A stretch of 64,000 nucleotides of DNA from Bacteroides sp. M10 (GTDB lineage Bacteria; Bacteroidota; Bacteroidia; Bacteroidales; Bacteroidaceae), in the NCBI RefSeq assembly GCF_014334015.1, contig NZ_CP060488.1, forward strand, positions 5,166,501-5,230,500, written 5' to 3'. Position numbers and translations under genes: made by a program. Under the pieces are notes generated by a model, which did not search any database, was not told the origin of the DNA, and worked only from the letters and a program-made list of their open reading frames with translations. Shown here one piece after another: positions 1-8,097 of this stretch (the stretch's first letter is position 1; each line of letters starts with the position of its first letter).

Positions 1-733
1 TTCTCTTTCCGGGAACAGCACTAAAAGGAAAACTTAATCTCGACACCTGCTGCTGATGCTGGCCGAAAGAAGTGCCGAATGTATCTGTCACCCGGCTGAT
101 AATATCCTCCGTCACCTTACCGGACAAAAAAATAGAGCAATTACCCGAATGATAATACCGTTCATAAAATTCACGGAGCACTTCCGGAGTGATGGCATGA
201 TAATCTTCCTCCACCACTATTTTACCACATGGATGCTGTTCGCCGTAAAGCGACTGCAACAGACTGCGGTGTGCCAAAAAATCAACTTTGGAAGCATTGA
301 CCTGGTATTGTTGGATATTGGTATCGAGAATGGTATGCAATTCCTTCTCCGGGAAAAGCGGTTCTTTAATCATGGATTCCACCACCTCCAATGTTTTCGC
401 CAAATACTTATTCAACGAATAAACAGTGATATATGCATATTCCGACGAGCTGGACAATTCGAGCCATGAGCCGTAGTAATCCAGTTTTTCGGCAATGGTG
501 GCAGCCGTATATTTTTTCGTGCCTTCGCGCAGCATCCGGTTCGTAAACAGAGCTTGCAGTTTCTGCGATTGCTGCCAGCGTCCCCCGGCAAAAAGCACAT
601 CTATGCGTACTACTTCCTGTTCACCCGCATTAATAACAGTCAACGGAATACCGTTTGGCAACGTCATTCGAACGGGAGGAAGTATACGAAAATTTTTCAG
701 GGTTTGTATTTCAGGTTGTATCGTACGATCCAT
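1..733 (-). CDS. M16 (insulinase/pitrilysin) family protein, C-terminus beyond the window
   Basis: The reverse strand reads openly from an ATG at 733 to the window edge, giving at least 244 residues that start MDRTIQPEIQTLKNFRILPP. The pattern LPNGIPLTVINAG, followed by a block ending in a Y-H-SGNCSIFLSGKV segment, fits the N-terminal M16 domain. Where active M16 proteases carry HxxEH, this protein reads GGRWQQSQKLQALFTNRM. This copy therefore looks like a non-catalytic M16 subunit, as is common when such proteins pair with an active partner. The start lies 4 bases after the kdsB stop, so it is probably the last gene of the same operon. The substrate is unknown and the fold assignment is from motif recognition only. 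Confidence 0.72.
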   Translation of the reverse strand, partial: MDRTIQPEIQTLKNFRILPPVRMTLPNGIPLTVINAGEQEVVRIDVLFAGGRWQQSQKLQALFTNRMLREGTKKYTAATIAEKLDYYGSWLELSSSSEYAYITVYSLNKYLAKTLEVVESMIKEPLFPEKELHTILDTNIQQYQVNASKVDFLAHRSLLQSLYGEQHPCGKIVVEEDYHAITPEVLREFYERYYHSGNCSIFLSGKVTEDIISRVTDTFGTSFGQHQQQVSRLSFPFSAVPGKR

Positions 734-737
734 AAGA

Positions 738-1490
738 TTAGATTCTATTCTTCAAAAATTCTTCTGCCCGTTCCAAGTCTTGTGGGGTATCAATTCCAAT
801 AGTTTCCACTTCACTGATACCGACCTTTATTTTGTATCCGTTCTCCAGCCAGCGAAGCTGCTCCAAAGATTCGGCCAACTCCAAAGAAGACTGTGGAAGC
901 ATGGTAATCTCTTTCAGCACCTCTGTACGATAAGCATACAATCCGATGTGCTTGTAGTAGGTATGTCCCTTCAACCAGTCCTGTTTCTCGGCATTACGCT
1001 GATAAGGAATGATAGAACGGCTGAAATAAAGTGCGTTCCAGTTCTTGTTGACTACCACTTTCGGTGAATTCACGTTTTCCAGTACAGCAAACGGTTCATC
1101 GGCAGTAAAAGGCTTCACCAACGTAGCAATCTGCGTGGTTACATCTTCAAAACAAGCCTTTACCGCATCCAGTTGTGAAGGCTGAATAAAAGGCTCATCT
1201 CCTTGTATATTCACTACGACGTCAAACTCACCTCCAATCTTGGTACAGGCTTCATAACAACGATCCGTACCACTTTTGTGGTGAACGGAAGTCATCACAA
1301 CCTTTCCCCCGAACGCCTTAACAGCAGCTTCAATACGTTCATCATCCGTAGCTACATAAGCGTCATCCAAAACGCCTGCCACTTGTTCGTATACGCGTTG
1401 TATGACTGTTTTTCCGCCCAACATAGCCAACGGTTTCGCAGGAAAACGAGTGGATGCATAGCGGGCAGGTATAATTCCAAGAAATTTCAT
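738..1490 (-). CDS. kdsB: 3-deoxy-manno-octulosonate cytidylyltransferase (CMP-Kdo synthetase)
   Basis: A protein of 250 residues, the normal length for KdsB, which couples CTP and Kdo to make CMP-Kdo for lipid A core assembly in the cytoplasm. The N-terminus holds the nucleotide-binding signature IPARYASTRFPAKPLAMLGG (residues about 7-26). Further on are NIQGDEPFI (about 94-102), the HIGLYAYR block (about 181-188) and the C-terminal GIDTPQDLERAEEF. All are diagnostic of the family. The start follows the upstream HPPK-like stop directly, with no gap, which implies translational coupling. No unusual feature is seen. Confidence 0.95.
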   Translation of the reverse strand: MKFLGIIPARYASTRFPAKPLAMLGGKTVIQRVYEQVAGVLDDAYVATDDERIEAAVKAFGGKVVMTSVHHKSGTDRCYEACTKIGGEFDVVVNIQGDEPFIQPSQLDAVKACFEDVTTQIATLVKPFTADEPFAVLENVNSPKVVVNKNWNALYFSRSIIPYQRNAEKQDWLKGHTYYKHIGLYAYRTEVLKEITMLPQSSLELAESLEQLRWLENGYKIKVGISEVETIGIDTPQDLERAEEFLKNRI

Positions 1491-1877
1491 CTACTTAATA
1501 AATAATGAAGAATGGAAAGCAGATAATGACTGTTGTATATATCCCCTTTGCCAATCCTCCGGTTTTAATATTTTGTTATCATATAAAAGCATGTCAATAT
1601 CCAGACATACTTTTTCCTCTTTCTTATCCTCCGAACGACGTCCGGACCTCTGTTCTATATCTTTCAGCATTTTCCTCACCGTCTCTTCATCCTTATCGGA
1701 ATAGAACAGAACCACTTGGTTGGAAAACAGAGCCGGATTCTTAAAAAACAAAGGTTTAGTTTCCAGTTCGGGAGCAAAACATATAGAAGAGAACGATTCA
1801 GTCAACTTCTGTCTGGCAAAAGTCAGGTTCTCTTTCCTATTGTAATTACTCCCTATGCAAACAATATACTTGTGCAT
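1491..1877 (-). CDS. Short HPPK (FolK)-like protein
   Basis: 128 residues that resemble 6-hydroxymethyl-7,8-dihydropterin pyrophosphokinase. CIGSNYNRKENLTFARQKL (about 7-25) matches the N-terminal GSN block, FKNPALFSNQVVLFYS the FxNxV strand, and LDIDMLLYD (about 92-100) the paired aspartates that bind magnesium. It is shorter than the usual 150-170 residues. The W-G-P-R stretch that normally precedes the aspartates is replaced by a lysine- and glutamate-rich KKEEKVC. It could be a divergent active enzyme or a relative with another pterin-like substrate. It sits between PBP1A and KdsB, which gives no clear folate context. Confidence 0.6.
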   Translation of the reverse strand: MHKYIVCIGSNYNRKENLTFARQKLTESFSSICFAPELETKPLFFKNPALFSNQVVLFYSDKDEETVRKMLKDIEQRSGRRSEDKKEEKVCLDIDMLLYDNKILKPEDWQRGYIQQSLSAFHSSLFIK

Positions 1878-1880
1878 TAA

Positions 1881-1932
1881 AATTAAGTATTAGGTATTAA
1901 GTATTAAATAGCACTATACTTAATACTTAATT
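1881..1932. repeat. AT-rich inverted repeat at the end of the PBP1A gene
   Basis: AATTAAGTATTA at 1881-1892 is the exact reverse complement of TAATACTTAATT at 1921-1932, with further TTAAGTATTA-like copies between. The right arm covers the stop codon of the PBP1A gene. It could form an AT-rich hairpin between PBP1A and the HPPK-like gene, but lacks the GC stem of a strong terminator. Confidence 0.5.
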
Positions 1933-4251
1933 AAACAGATCGTCCAGTCCTCTTTCTTCCACTTCGCCATCAGGAGTTTCCGAACCGGCACACGGGTCAA
2001 ACCCTTCAGGGAGTTTGAATCTCTCCTGCTGGTCATATCCCAAAGTCGGATCGTCATACACTTTCTTCATATACATCGCCCAGATAGGCAAAGCTGCAGC
2101 AGCACCCTGTCCATAGGTCATTCTACCGAAGTGAATATCACGTTCGTCACCTCCTACCCAACAACCGGATACCAGTGAAGGAGTGAATCCCATAAACCAG
2201 GCATCGGAGTTATCATTGGTCGTTCCTGTTTTTCCACCCATATCGGCGGTAATTCCATATCGACGAACACGTCCACCCGTTCCTTCATTAATAACGGCAC
2301 GCAGCATAACCAACATTTTGTAAGTGCTCGACGCGCTTATCACTTCTTCCATTTGCGGCGCAAAAGTAGAAATGACATTGCCATCACTATCCTCAATACG
2401 GGTAACGAACAATGGAGCCACCCGGATTCCTTTATTGGCAAAAGCCGTGTATGCGCTGACCATTTCACCGACAGAAATTTCACAAGGTCCCAGACAAAGT
2501 GAAACCACTGGATCAATTGCTTTATTGCGTACACCGAAACTATGGATCAAGCGTACCAAATCATACGGATTCAGCTTACCCATCAGGTATGCAGAAATCC
2601 AGTTATCGGAGTTTGCCAATCCCCATTTCAGAGTTACCATTTCTCCATAACGCTTATCATTTGCATTACGTGGTGTCCAGGGAGTTCCATTCTCATCAAT
2701 CAAAGTCTGCTCTACGTGGCGTGCCTGATCGCAAGGAGAAAATCCGTTCTCCATTGCCAATGTATATAAATACGGTTTAATAGTAGAACCTACCTGACGA
2801 CGTCCCACCATCGCCATATCATACTGGAAGTATACATAATTCGGTCCGCCCACATAAGCTTTCACGTGTCCGTTTGCCGGATCCATTGACATAAATCCTG
2901 TCCGCAAGAAAGATTTGTAGTAGCGGATGGAATCCATCGGTGTCATAATCGTATCTTTATCACCCTTCCAGGAAAAGACAGTCATTTCTTCCGGCGTATC
3001 GAACGCCTTACGAATCTGTTGTTCCGAAGCTCCCGCCTCTTTCATGAGGCGATAACGTTCCGTTTGTTTCATTGCTTTCGTCAACAACTCTTCCACTCGT
3101 TTTTCCGGTAGTGATCTTGCATACGGGGCATTCTTACTTCCCTCTTTTTCCTTGAAGAATACAGGTTGCAGATAATCACCCAAATGCTCTTTTACAGCAT
3201 CTTCGGCATACTGCTGCATACGTGAATTGATAGTTGTATAAATCTTCAATCCATCTGTATAGATGTTATAATTTGTACCGTCTTTCTTCTTGTTTTTCGC
3301 ACACCAGCCATATAACGGGTTAGTTTCCCAAGCGATAGAATCTTCGTAGAATTTCTGCATTTGCCAACCACGATAATCACTTCTTACCGGTTTCGGTGCT
3401 GTCATGACGCCGCGGAGATATTCACGGAAATAAGTAGCCAATCCCTCTTTGTGGTCAACACGGTTATAAGTCAGTTTCAACGGAAGAGCCTGCAATGAAT
3501 CACATTCTGCATCTGTGATATATCCGGCTTTACGCATCTGCTCGAGCACCACATTACGACGACCACGTGAACGTTCGTTGAAACGAACCGGATTGTAGAG
3601 AGACGGATTCTTACACATACCCACCAATGTAGCTGCTTCTTCAATCTTCAAGTCCTTCGGTTCACAGCCAAAATAGGTATATGCAGCAGTTTTGATACCA
3701 ACAGCATTATTCAGAAAATCAAATTTATTGAGATACATACTCAATATTTCCTCTTTGGTGTAGTAACGTTCAAGTTTCACCGCAATCACCCATTCAATCG
3801 GTTTTTGGAAAAGACGCTGAAGTGTATTTCTCGCCACATTTTCCGTAAACAACTGTTTAGCTAACTGTTGCGACAAGGTACTACCCCCACCTGCATTTTT
3901 CTGAAACATCAAACCACGTTTCACAAACGCACGGAACAATGCTTTGGCATCAATCCCGGAATGCTCGACAAAACGAACGTCTTCCGTTGCAATAAGAGCA
4001 TTGATAATACTGGGTGACAAATCCTTGTATGCCGTGTACACCCGGTTTTCCTTGCTGTAAGACCATGTACCAAGCACTTTCTCATCTTCAGAAAAAATCT
4101 CCGTTGCAAATTTATAGCTCGGGTTCTCGAGTTCCTCTACAGGAGGCATATAGCCAATCCAGCCCTTTGAAATGGAGACAAAGACTATAACAATAGCCAA
4201 TACTATGACTGCCAAGAATATCCAAAGAGCTTTTATTATTTTTCGAATCAT
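1927..4251 (-). CDS. Penicillin-binding protein 1A, bifunctional peptidoglycan glycosyltransferase/transpeptidase
   Basis: A 774-residue class A PBP with one N-terminal membrane anchor (about 5-28). The GT51 glycosyltransferase domain carries ATEDVRF with the catalytic Glu near residue 90, and GGGSTLSQQLAKQLF (about 121-135). The transpeptidase domain carries the nucleophile motif S-T-I-K (489-492), SDN (548-550) and KTGT (674-677). Both active sites therefore look intact. The protein polymerises and cross-links peptidoglycan in the periplasm. A good -7/-33 pair lies just upstream. It is the first gene of the operon that continues into the HPPK-like gene, kdsB and the M16-like gene. The C-terminus is acidic and short, with no extra domain. 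Confidence 0.94.
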   Translation of the reverse strand: MIRKIIKALWIFLAVIVLAIVIVFVSISKGWIGYMPPVEELENPSYKFATEIFSEDEKVLGTWSYSKENRVYTAYKDLSPSIINALIATEDVRFVEHSGIDAKALFRAFVKRGLMFQKNAGGGSTLSQQLAKQLFTENVARNTLQRLFQKPIEWVIAVKLERYYTKEEILSMYLNKFDFLNNAVGIKTAAYTYFGCEPKDLKIEEAATLVGMCKNPSLYNPVRFNERSRGRRNVVLEQMRKAGYITDAECDSLQALPLKLTYNRVDHKEGLATYFREYLRGVMTAPKPVRSDYRGWQMQKFYEDSIAWETNPLYGWCAKNKKKDGTNYNIYTDGLKIYTTINSRMQQYAEDAVKEHLGDYLQPVFFKEKEGSKNAPYARSLPEKRVEELLTKAMKQTERYRLMKEAGASEQQIRKAFDTPEEMTVFSWKGDKDTIMTPMDSIRYYKSFLRTGFMSMDPANGHVKAYVGGPNYVYFQYDMAMVGRRQVGSTIKPYLYTLAMENGFSPCDQARHVEQTLIDENGTPWTPRNANDKRYGEMVTLKWGLANSDNWISAYLMGKLNPYDLVRLIHSFGVRNKAIDPVVSLCLGPCEISVGEMVSAYTAFANKGIRVAPLFVTRIEDSDGNVISTFAPQMEEVISASSTYKMLVMLRAVINEGTGGRVRRYGITADMGGKTGTTNDNSDAWFMGFTPSLVSGCWVGGDERDIHFGRMTYGQGAAAALPIWAMYMKKVYDDPTLGYDQQERFKLPEGFDPCAGSETPDGEVEERGLDDLFN

Positions 4252-4289
4252 GTTTTTTCTCGCTTAAAATGACGCATTTAATTAAGATG

Positions 4290-4320
4290 CAAAGGTAGAT
4301 AAAATCCGCTATTCAGCCAA
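4290..4320 (-). promoter_or_regulatory. Bacteroides-type promoter of the PBP1A operon
   Basis: On the minus strand TACCTTTG occupies 4290-4297 and TTG 4318-4320, with a 20-bp gap. This fits the TTTG/TAnnTTTG pattern of the Bacteroides primary sigma factor. The start codon is at 4251, giving a leader of roughly 30 nt. Confidence 0.55.
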
Positions 4321-4404
4321 CGAGTTTGATTATAATTTCTATTTTGTTAAAATATAGAGCGATACTCCTAACAAATAGCACGAAACAAAAAGAAAGAACG
4401 TTTG

Positions 4405-4436
4405 TTTGGGAAAATAGCGGAAAGAAAGTATCTTTG
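4405..4436 (+). promoter_or_regulatory. Promoter of the first AAA-ATPase gene
   Basis: TTTG at 4405-4408 and TATCTTTG at 4429-4436 are separated by 20 bp, a full Bacteroides-type promoter. The ATG at 4479 leaves a leader of about 36 nt. It is divergent from the PBP1A promoter in the same intergenic region. Confidence 0.6.
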
Positions 4437-4478
4437 TATACACTTATTCAAAGTGCATTCATATAAAAGACATTAATT

Positions 4479-6230
4479 ATGAAATACGTATCATCAGACA
4501 GGAAGTTATTACCTTATGGTATGATGAACTTCGAGGACATCCGTTTGGACAATTATTATTACGTGGATAAGACCTCTTTCATCCCCTTGATAGAGCAATC
4601 AGATCGTTTTTTCTTTTTTATCCGCCCACGCCGATTCGGAAAAAGTCTGACTTTGAATATGCTTCAACATTATTATGATGTACGTGCCAAAGATAAGTTT
4701 GACGCTTTGTTTGGCGATCTTTATATTGGAAAGCATCCCACAAAGGATCGTAATAGCTATCTGGTAATAAAATTAAATTTCTCGGGAATAAGTGGAGATT
4801 TACACAGCTACCGCAAAGGTCTGGACGAACATTGCAGAATCGTATTTGACTATTTCTGTGATGTTTATGCTGACTATTTACCTGAAGGAATCAAAGAAAA
4901 AATGGACGAAAAGGACGGGGCCGTCAGCCAATTCGAATATCTGTTTACGGAGTGCGCCCGTGTAAATCAAAAGATTTATCTCTTCATTGATGAATACGAC
5001 CATTTCACCAATACAATACTCTCTGATGTCGACAGCTTAAACCGTTACACTGATGAGACACACAAAGAAGGTTATTTACGTGCTTTCTTCAATAAAATAA
5101 AATCCGGCACAGACTCCAGCATTAAACGTTGTTTTATCACCGGTGTCAGTCCCGTGACAATGGATGACTTGACCAGCGGCTTCAATATCGGTACTAACTA
5201 CTCACTGTCACCAAGATTCAACGAAATGATGGGATTCACAGAAAGTGAGGTTCGCGAAATGTTAACTTATTATTCTAATACAGGGCATTTCAATCATACC
5301 ATCAATGAGTTGATAGAAATCATGAAACCATGGTATGACAATTACTGTTTTGCACAGGAATGCTATGGTAAAACTACGATGTACAATTCCAATATGGTGC
5401 TTTATTTCGTCAAAAATTATATCGAATATAACGGTGAAATACCGAAAGATATGGTAGAAGACAACATCCGTATTGACTACGAAAAATTGCGTATGCTCAT
5501 TCGTAAAGATAAAGAGTTTGCGCACGATGCATCCATCATACAGACCTTAGTAAGCCAAGGATACATCACTGGAGAAGTGAAAAAAGGATTTCCAGCCGCC
5601 AGTATTATTGATCCAGACAATTTCATAAGCCTACTCTATTATTTTGGCATGCTTACTATTAGTGGCGCACATGAAGGAAAGTGCAAACTCACCATTCCCA
5701 ATCAGGTAGTGCGCGAACAACTTTACACCTATTTGTTGAACACTTACAATGAAGCCAACTTAAGCTTCAGTAATTATGAGAAAAATGAATTATCCAGCTC
5801 GCTTGCTTATCGAGGTACCTGGAAAGCTTATTTTGACTATATAGCCGATTGTCTGAAACGCTATGCCTCCCAACGCGACAAGCAAAAGGGAGAATTTTTC
5901 GTACATGGTTTCACATTAGCCATGACTGCACAAAACCGGTTCTACCGCCCTATTTCGGAAGCAGATACACAAGAAGGATATGCTGACATCTTCTTATCTC
6001 CATTATTAGATATTTATCCGGATATGAAACACAGTTACATAATCGAGTTGAAATATGCTAAATACAAAGATCCGGAAAATCGTGTGGATGAATTACGATT
6101 AGAAGGAATCGCTCAAACCAACCGTTATGCTGATACAGATACAGTAAAAAATGCTATTGGCACCACACAGTTGCATAAGATTGTTGTAGTATATAAAGGA
6201 ATGGAAATGAGAGTATGTGAAGAAGTGTAG
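4479..6230 (+). CDS. AAA-ATPase-like / PD-(D/E)XK nuclease-superfamily protein
   Basis: 583 residues. The N-terminal half matches the AAA-ATPase-like family (PF09820 type). It has NYYYVDKTSFIPLIE followed by a P-loop variant RPRRFGKS (about 49-56) and a Walker B stretch YLFIDEYDHF (about 167-176). The C-terminal part contains GYADIFLSPLLD and later YIIELKYAKYKDP, the D...ExK arrangement of the PDDEXK_9 domain usually fused to this family. The family is very common in gut Bacteroides. Its role is unsettled, with mobile-element or defence functions suggested. It is transcribed alone from its own promoter. It differs clearly from the second member at 8785-10368, so they are not a recent duplication. 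Confidence 0.85.
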   Translation: MKYVSSDRKLLPYGMMNFEDIRLDNYYYVDKTSFIPLIEQSDRFFFFIRPRRFGKSLTLNMLQHYYDVRAKDKFDALFGDLYIGKHPTKDRNSYLVIKLNFSGISGDLHSYRKGLDEHCRIVFDYFCDVYADYLPEGIKEKMDEKDGAVSQFEYLFTECARVNQKIYLFIDEYDHFTNTILSDVDSLNRYTDETHKEGYLRAFFNKIKSGTDSSIKRCFITGVSPVTMDDLTSGFNIGTNYSLSPRFNEMMGFTESEVREMLTYYSNTGHFNHTINELIEIMKPWYDNYCFAQECYGKTTMYNSNMVLYFVKNYIEYNGEIPKDMVEDNIRIDYEKLRMLIRKDKEFAHDASIIQTLVSQGYITGEVKKGFPAASIIDPDNFISLLYYFGMLTISGAHEGKCKLTIPNQVVREQLYTYLLNTYNEANLSFSNYEKNELSSSLAYRGTWKAYFDYIADCLKRYASQRDKQKGEFFVHGFTLAMTAQNRFYRPISEADTQEGYADIFLSPLLDIYPDMKHSYIIELKYAKYKDPENRVDELRLEGIAQTNRYADTDTVKNAIGTTQLHKIVVVYKGMEMRVCEEV

Positions 6231-6262
6231 CTCTCTTATTATATCTAAACACAAACACCAGA

Positions 6263-6296
6263 TATAAGATAATCACTTATAAAGTTGTTGCCTGCA
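6263..6296. repeat. 34-bp imperfect repeat: remnant of a smalltalk 3' end (left copy)
   Basis: This stretch matches 7923-7956 at 30 of 34 positions in the same orientation. The right copy covers the 3' end and stop codon of the 30-residue smalltalk gene. The left copy has no intact reading frame around it, so it looks like a decayed piece. Together the two copies bracket the three-gene module at 6304-7755. Confidence 0.6.
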
Positions 6297-6303
6297 TTAT
6301 AGT

Positions 6304-6723
6304 TTATCCGTTTGGAAGAGGTATATCCCAACTTGGAAGATAAAAACTATTAAATGATGTACCTTCTGTCTTCACATGTAATACCCCCCTTAAAGTATCA
6401 TACGATATTTGTTGCAATTTTTTAAGCACGCTTGGATTTATTATAACTTTATCCTTTTCGCCCGTTACTATTTGCTTCACATCGTCCTGATGTATTTCAT
6501 AAGTAACCATTAGCGCAACTTTTAAAAATGAATTCTCAAAATCTACATTTGATATTTGAAAAATACATTCTACACATACTAAATGTGACTCCTCTATATA
6601 TCTGTTTTTAAAAGAGATTTTCATCTTTACAGGAGTTCCACTTTGGTATACATCTGTATTTATATTGAAACCCAATGTTTCAACTTTACTTATCCTATAT
6701 TTAAAAGTTATACTTGAATTCAT
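6304..6723 (-). CDS. SecB-like chaperone, third gene of a toxin-antitoxin-chaperone-like module
   Basis: 139 residues with no cysteine-rich or membrane segment. The pattern of alternating beta-strands is followed by INPSVLKKLQQ, then YDTLRGVLHVKTEGT and SFNSFYLPSWDI. It resembles the SecB fold as seen in chaperones that accompany stress toxin-antitoxin systems, where a conserved 'RG..hvKTEGT..f.LP' tail is typical. The start codon lies inside the end of the upstream XRE gene (23-nt overlap), so translation is probably coupled. The inferred role is to bind and stabilise the antitoxin. The similarity is recognised by eye and is modest; an unrelated small beta protein remains possible. Confidence 0.55.
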   Translation of the reverse strand: MNSSITFKYRISKVETLGFNINTDVYQSGTPVKMKISFKNRYIEESHLVCVECIFQISNVDFENSFLKVALMVTYEIHQDDVKQIVTGEKDKVIINPSVLKKLQQISYDTLRGVLHVKTEGTSFNSFYLPSWDIPLPNG

Positions 6724-7186
6724 AATAGTTATCTCCTTTCTTTTCTTTCAAATCCAATGTCTCAAACTTAATGCTATAATCTTCGTATGCTAATTGTTGT
6801 ACTTCTTTTTCCGAATTAATTATATTCCATTGAGAAGAAGCATCAAGGACTAAATCAGAAGTTATCATTACTTTACAATGTTGGTATCTTCTAGCAAGAT
6901 CTATATTTTTTATAGAAATAATTTCTTCACCTAAAGCATCCTGAATAGCAATCATCGTCTTTAAATCAAGATTTACTTTCCCTTTCAATATTTCAGCCAA
7001 TTGTTTCTCATCCAAATTAGCTTTCTCAACCAAATCCTTTTGATTTATTTTATCAAGACGGAGAATACGCATCACTGCTATAGAAAATTTAGACGCATAC
7101 TTTCTCCATGCCTTTTCTGATTGATCATAACGTACTTTCTTGATCCAATTGTAGCTGTTATATATCTCGTTATCTATTTTTTCCAT
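6701..7186 (-). CDS. XRE-family helix-turn-helix protein, probable antitoxin
   Basis: 161 residues. The central region NQKDLVEKANLDEKQLAEIL (about 49-68), followed by NLDLKTMIAIQDALGEEII, is a clear Cro/C1-type helix-turn-helix. About 50 residues follow, ending in the aromatic tail NYYEFKYNF. In tripartite toxin-antitoxin-chaperone systems the HigA-like antitoxin carries just such a C-terminal chaperone-addiction extension. The start lies 2 nt after the toxin-like gene's stop and its end overlaps the SecB-like gene. It probably also represses its own promoter. The DNA-binding call is firm; the antitoxin role is inferred from gene order. Confidence 0.7.
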   Translation of the reverse strand: MEKIDNEIYNSYNWIKKVRYDQSEKAWRKYASKFSIAVMRILRLDKINQKDLVEKANLDEKQLAEILKGKVNLDLKTMIAIQDALGEEIISIKNIDLARRYQHCKVMITSDLVLDASSQWNIINSEKEVQQLAYEDYSIKFETLDLKEKKGDNYYEFKYNF

Positions 7187-7188
7187 AA

Positions 7189-7755
7189 TTATATTGTGTT
7201 TATATACTCCTTTAGAGACTCCTCATCATACACAGAATATCCATTTAAAATAATCTTATAATTACCAAGTTTATCCAACTCCTGCCGAGTATGCTCCCTA
7301 TCTCTCATCTCACGTGTCAACTTGATAGTACCACCTGTAATAGAGATAATAGTCGTACCTATCCGAAGTCCATATAGCCTTAACCAATCGCAAATATCTT
7401 CATCATTTTGCATACGAGTAGATATCATTGATTCAACTTTATAATCGAATTTATTCAGATTCTTAAATAAACAATTGATATCACCTCCATTCTCACAACA
7501 ATCCAAAACCAATTGAAAAAAGGTTTCGGTCATTTCTTGCGTCAAGATTATAGCATCAGTTATATTATCAACTTTCCCTTTATAGAATCCATAAAGCAAA
7601 TCTCTTTCATTTTCCTGATTTGAAAAAAAATCTTCCAGAAAAACTAAATCCGTTAATTTATCATAAGCATATTCCCATTCAGTTCTTCCATTCTTACTAA
7701 GAAATGAATATAGAATATCAGGATAAACATTACATATAATTGGATTGCTCATCAT
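7189..7755 (-). CDS. Putative RelE/HigB-like toxin of the three-gene module
   Basis: I start this gene at the double ATG at 7755/7752, giving 188 residues, rather than at 7809. The 7809 start would add a hydrophobic 18-residue stretch and would lie upstream of a -7-like box at 7774-7781. The C-terminal part reads DWLRLYGLRIG, then TIISITGGTIKLTREM and HTRQELDKL. This resembles the last strands of HigB/Gp49-like RelE-fold toxins, where a basic ITGG-IKLT segment precedes a closing helix. The N-terminal 100 residues are not recognisable to me. It is followed at 2 nt by the XRE gene. The order toxin, antitoxin, chaperone equals that of HigBA-SecB (TAC) systems. Confidence 0.55.
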   Translation of the reverse strand: MMSNPIICNVYPDILYSFLSKNGRTEWEYAYDKLTDLVFLEDFFSNQENERDLLYGFYKGKVDNITDAIILTQEMTETFFQLVLDCCENGGDINCLFKNLNKFDYKVESMISTRMQNDEDICDWLRLYGLRIGTTIISITGGTIKLTREMRDREHTRQELDKLGNYKIILNGYSVYDEESLKEYINTI

Positions 7756-7773
7756 TTTATTTTTTATAACGAG

Positions 7774-7781
7774 CAAATATA
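7774..7781 (-). promoter_or_regulatory. -7 box of the three-gene module
   Basis: TATATTTG on the minus strand fits TAnnTTTG and lies 18 bp before the ATG at 7755. I could not find a matching -33 element at 19-21 bp. A second TAAATTTG lies at 7835-7842. Confidence 0.35.
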
Positions 7782-7867
7782 ACAATAAAAAACGAAATAG
7801 AAAAATCATTCGAACAATAGAAAGTATTATATGGCAAATTTACAAGCACTCATTTATCGATAAACAC

Positions 7868-7899
7868 TAAAAAAACAGGTGGGATTTTTCCCGCCTGTT
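7868..7899 (-). terminator. Rho-independent terminator of the HU-smalltalk unit
   Basis: On the minus strand a stem formed by 7894-7898/7875-7879 and 7889-7892/7881-7884, with one mismatched pair, is followed by a run of T. It lies just downstream of the smalltalk stop at 7937 and before the toxin-like gene, separating the two transcripts. Confidence 0.7.
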
Positions 7900-7922
7900 A
7901 TTCATTCATAAATATACCTATT

Positions 7923-7956
7923 TATAAGATAATCAATTACAAGGTTGCTGCCTGCA
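7923..7956. repeat. 34-bp imperfect repeat at the smalltalk 3' end (right copy)
   Basis: Matches 6263-6296 at 30 of 34 positions. The four differences are at 7936, 7940, 7943 and 7948. It spans the stop codon and last codons of the smalltalk gene. Confidence 0.6.
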
Positions 7957-8029
7957 CACCTACCACTCCGGCAATCGCACCGGCAACAGCAATAATCACT
8001 TTCAAAATAATACTCCACGTTTTTTTCAT
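7937..8029 (-). CDS. Smalltalk mini-protein (30 residues)
   Basis: A very short gene reads MKKTWSIILKVIIAVAGAIA followed by GVVGVQAATL. It has a lysine-rich start and one long hydrophobic helix, the pattern of the Bacteroidales 'smalltalk' family, which sits behind HU-like DNA-binding genes. It lies 68 bases after the HU-like gene and ahead of a terminator, so the two genes should share a transcript. It is probably a small membrane peptide of unknown function. An amidase gene often found in this neighbourhood in other genomes is not present here. Confidence 0.72.
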   Translation of the reverse strand: MKKTWSIILKVIIAVAGAIAGVVGVQAATL

Positions 8030-8097
8030 AGACATTTCTCTTTTTAAATTAAACACTAAATGAACACTCTAACCGTCAGCTATTAATCAACAAGACA

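Noticed and set aside
495..1067. A 190-residue forward ORF over kdsB
   Set aside because: It lies antisense to kdsB and the M16-like gene, has an unusual cysteine- and serine-rich composition, and shows no family.
7756..7809. Hydrophobic N-terminal extension of the toxin-like protein
   Set aside because: A -7-like box (7774-7781) would lie inside it, and the double ATG at 7755/7752 gives a normal soluble start.
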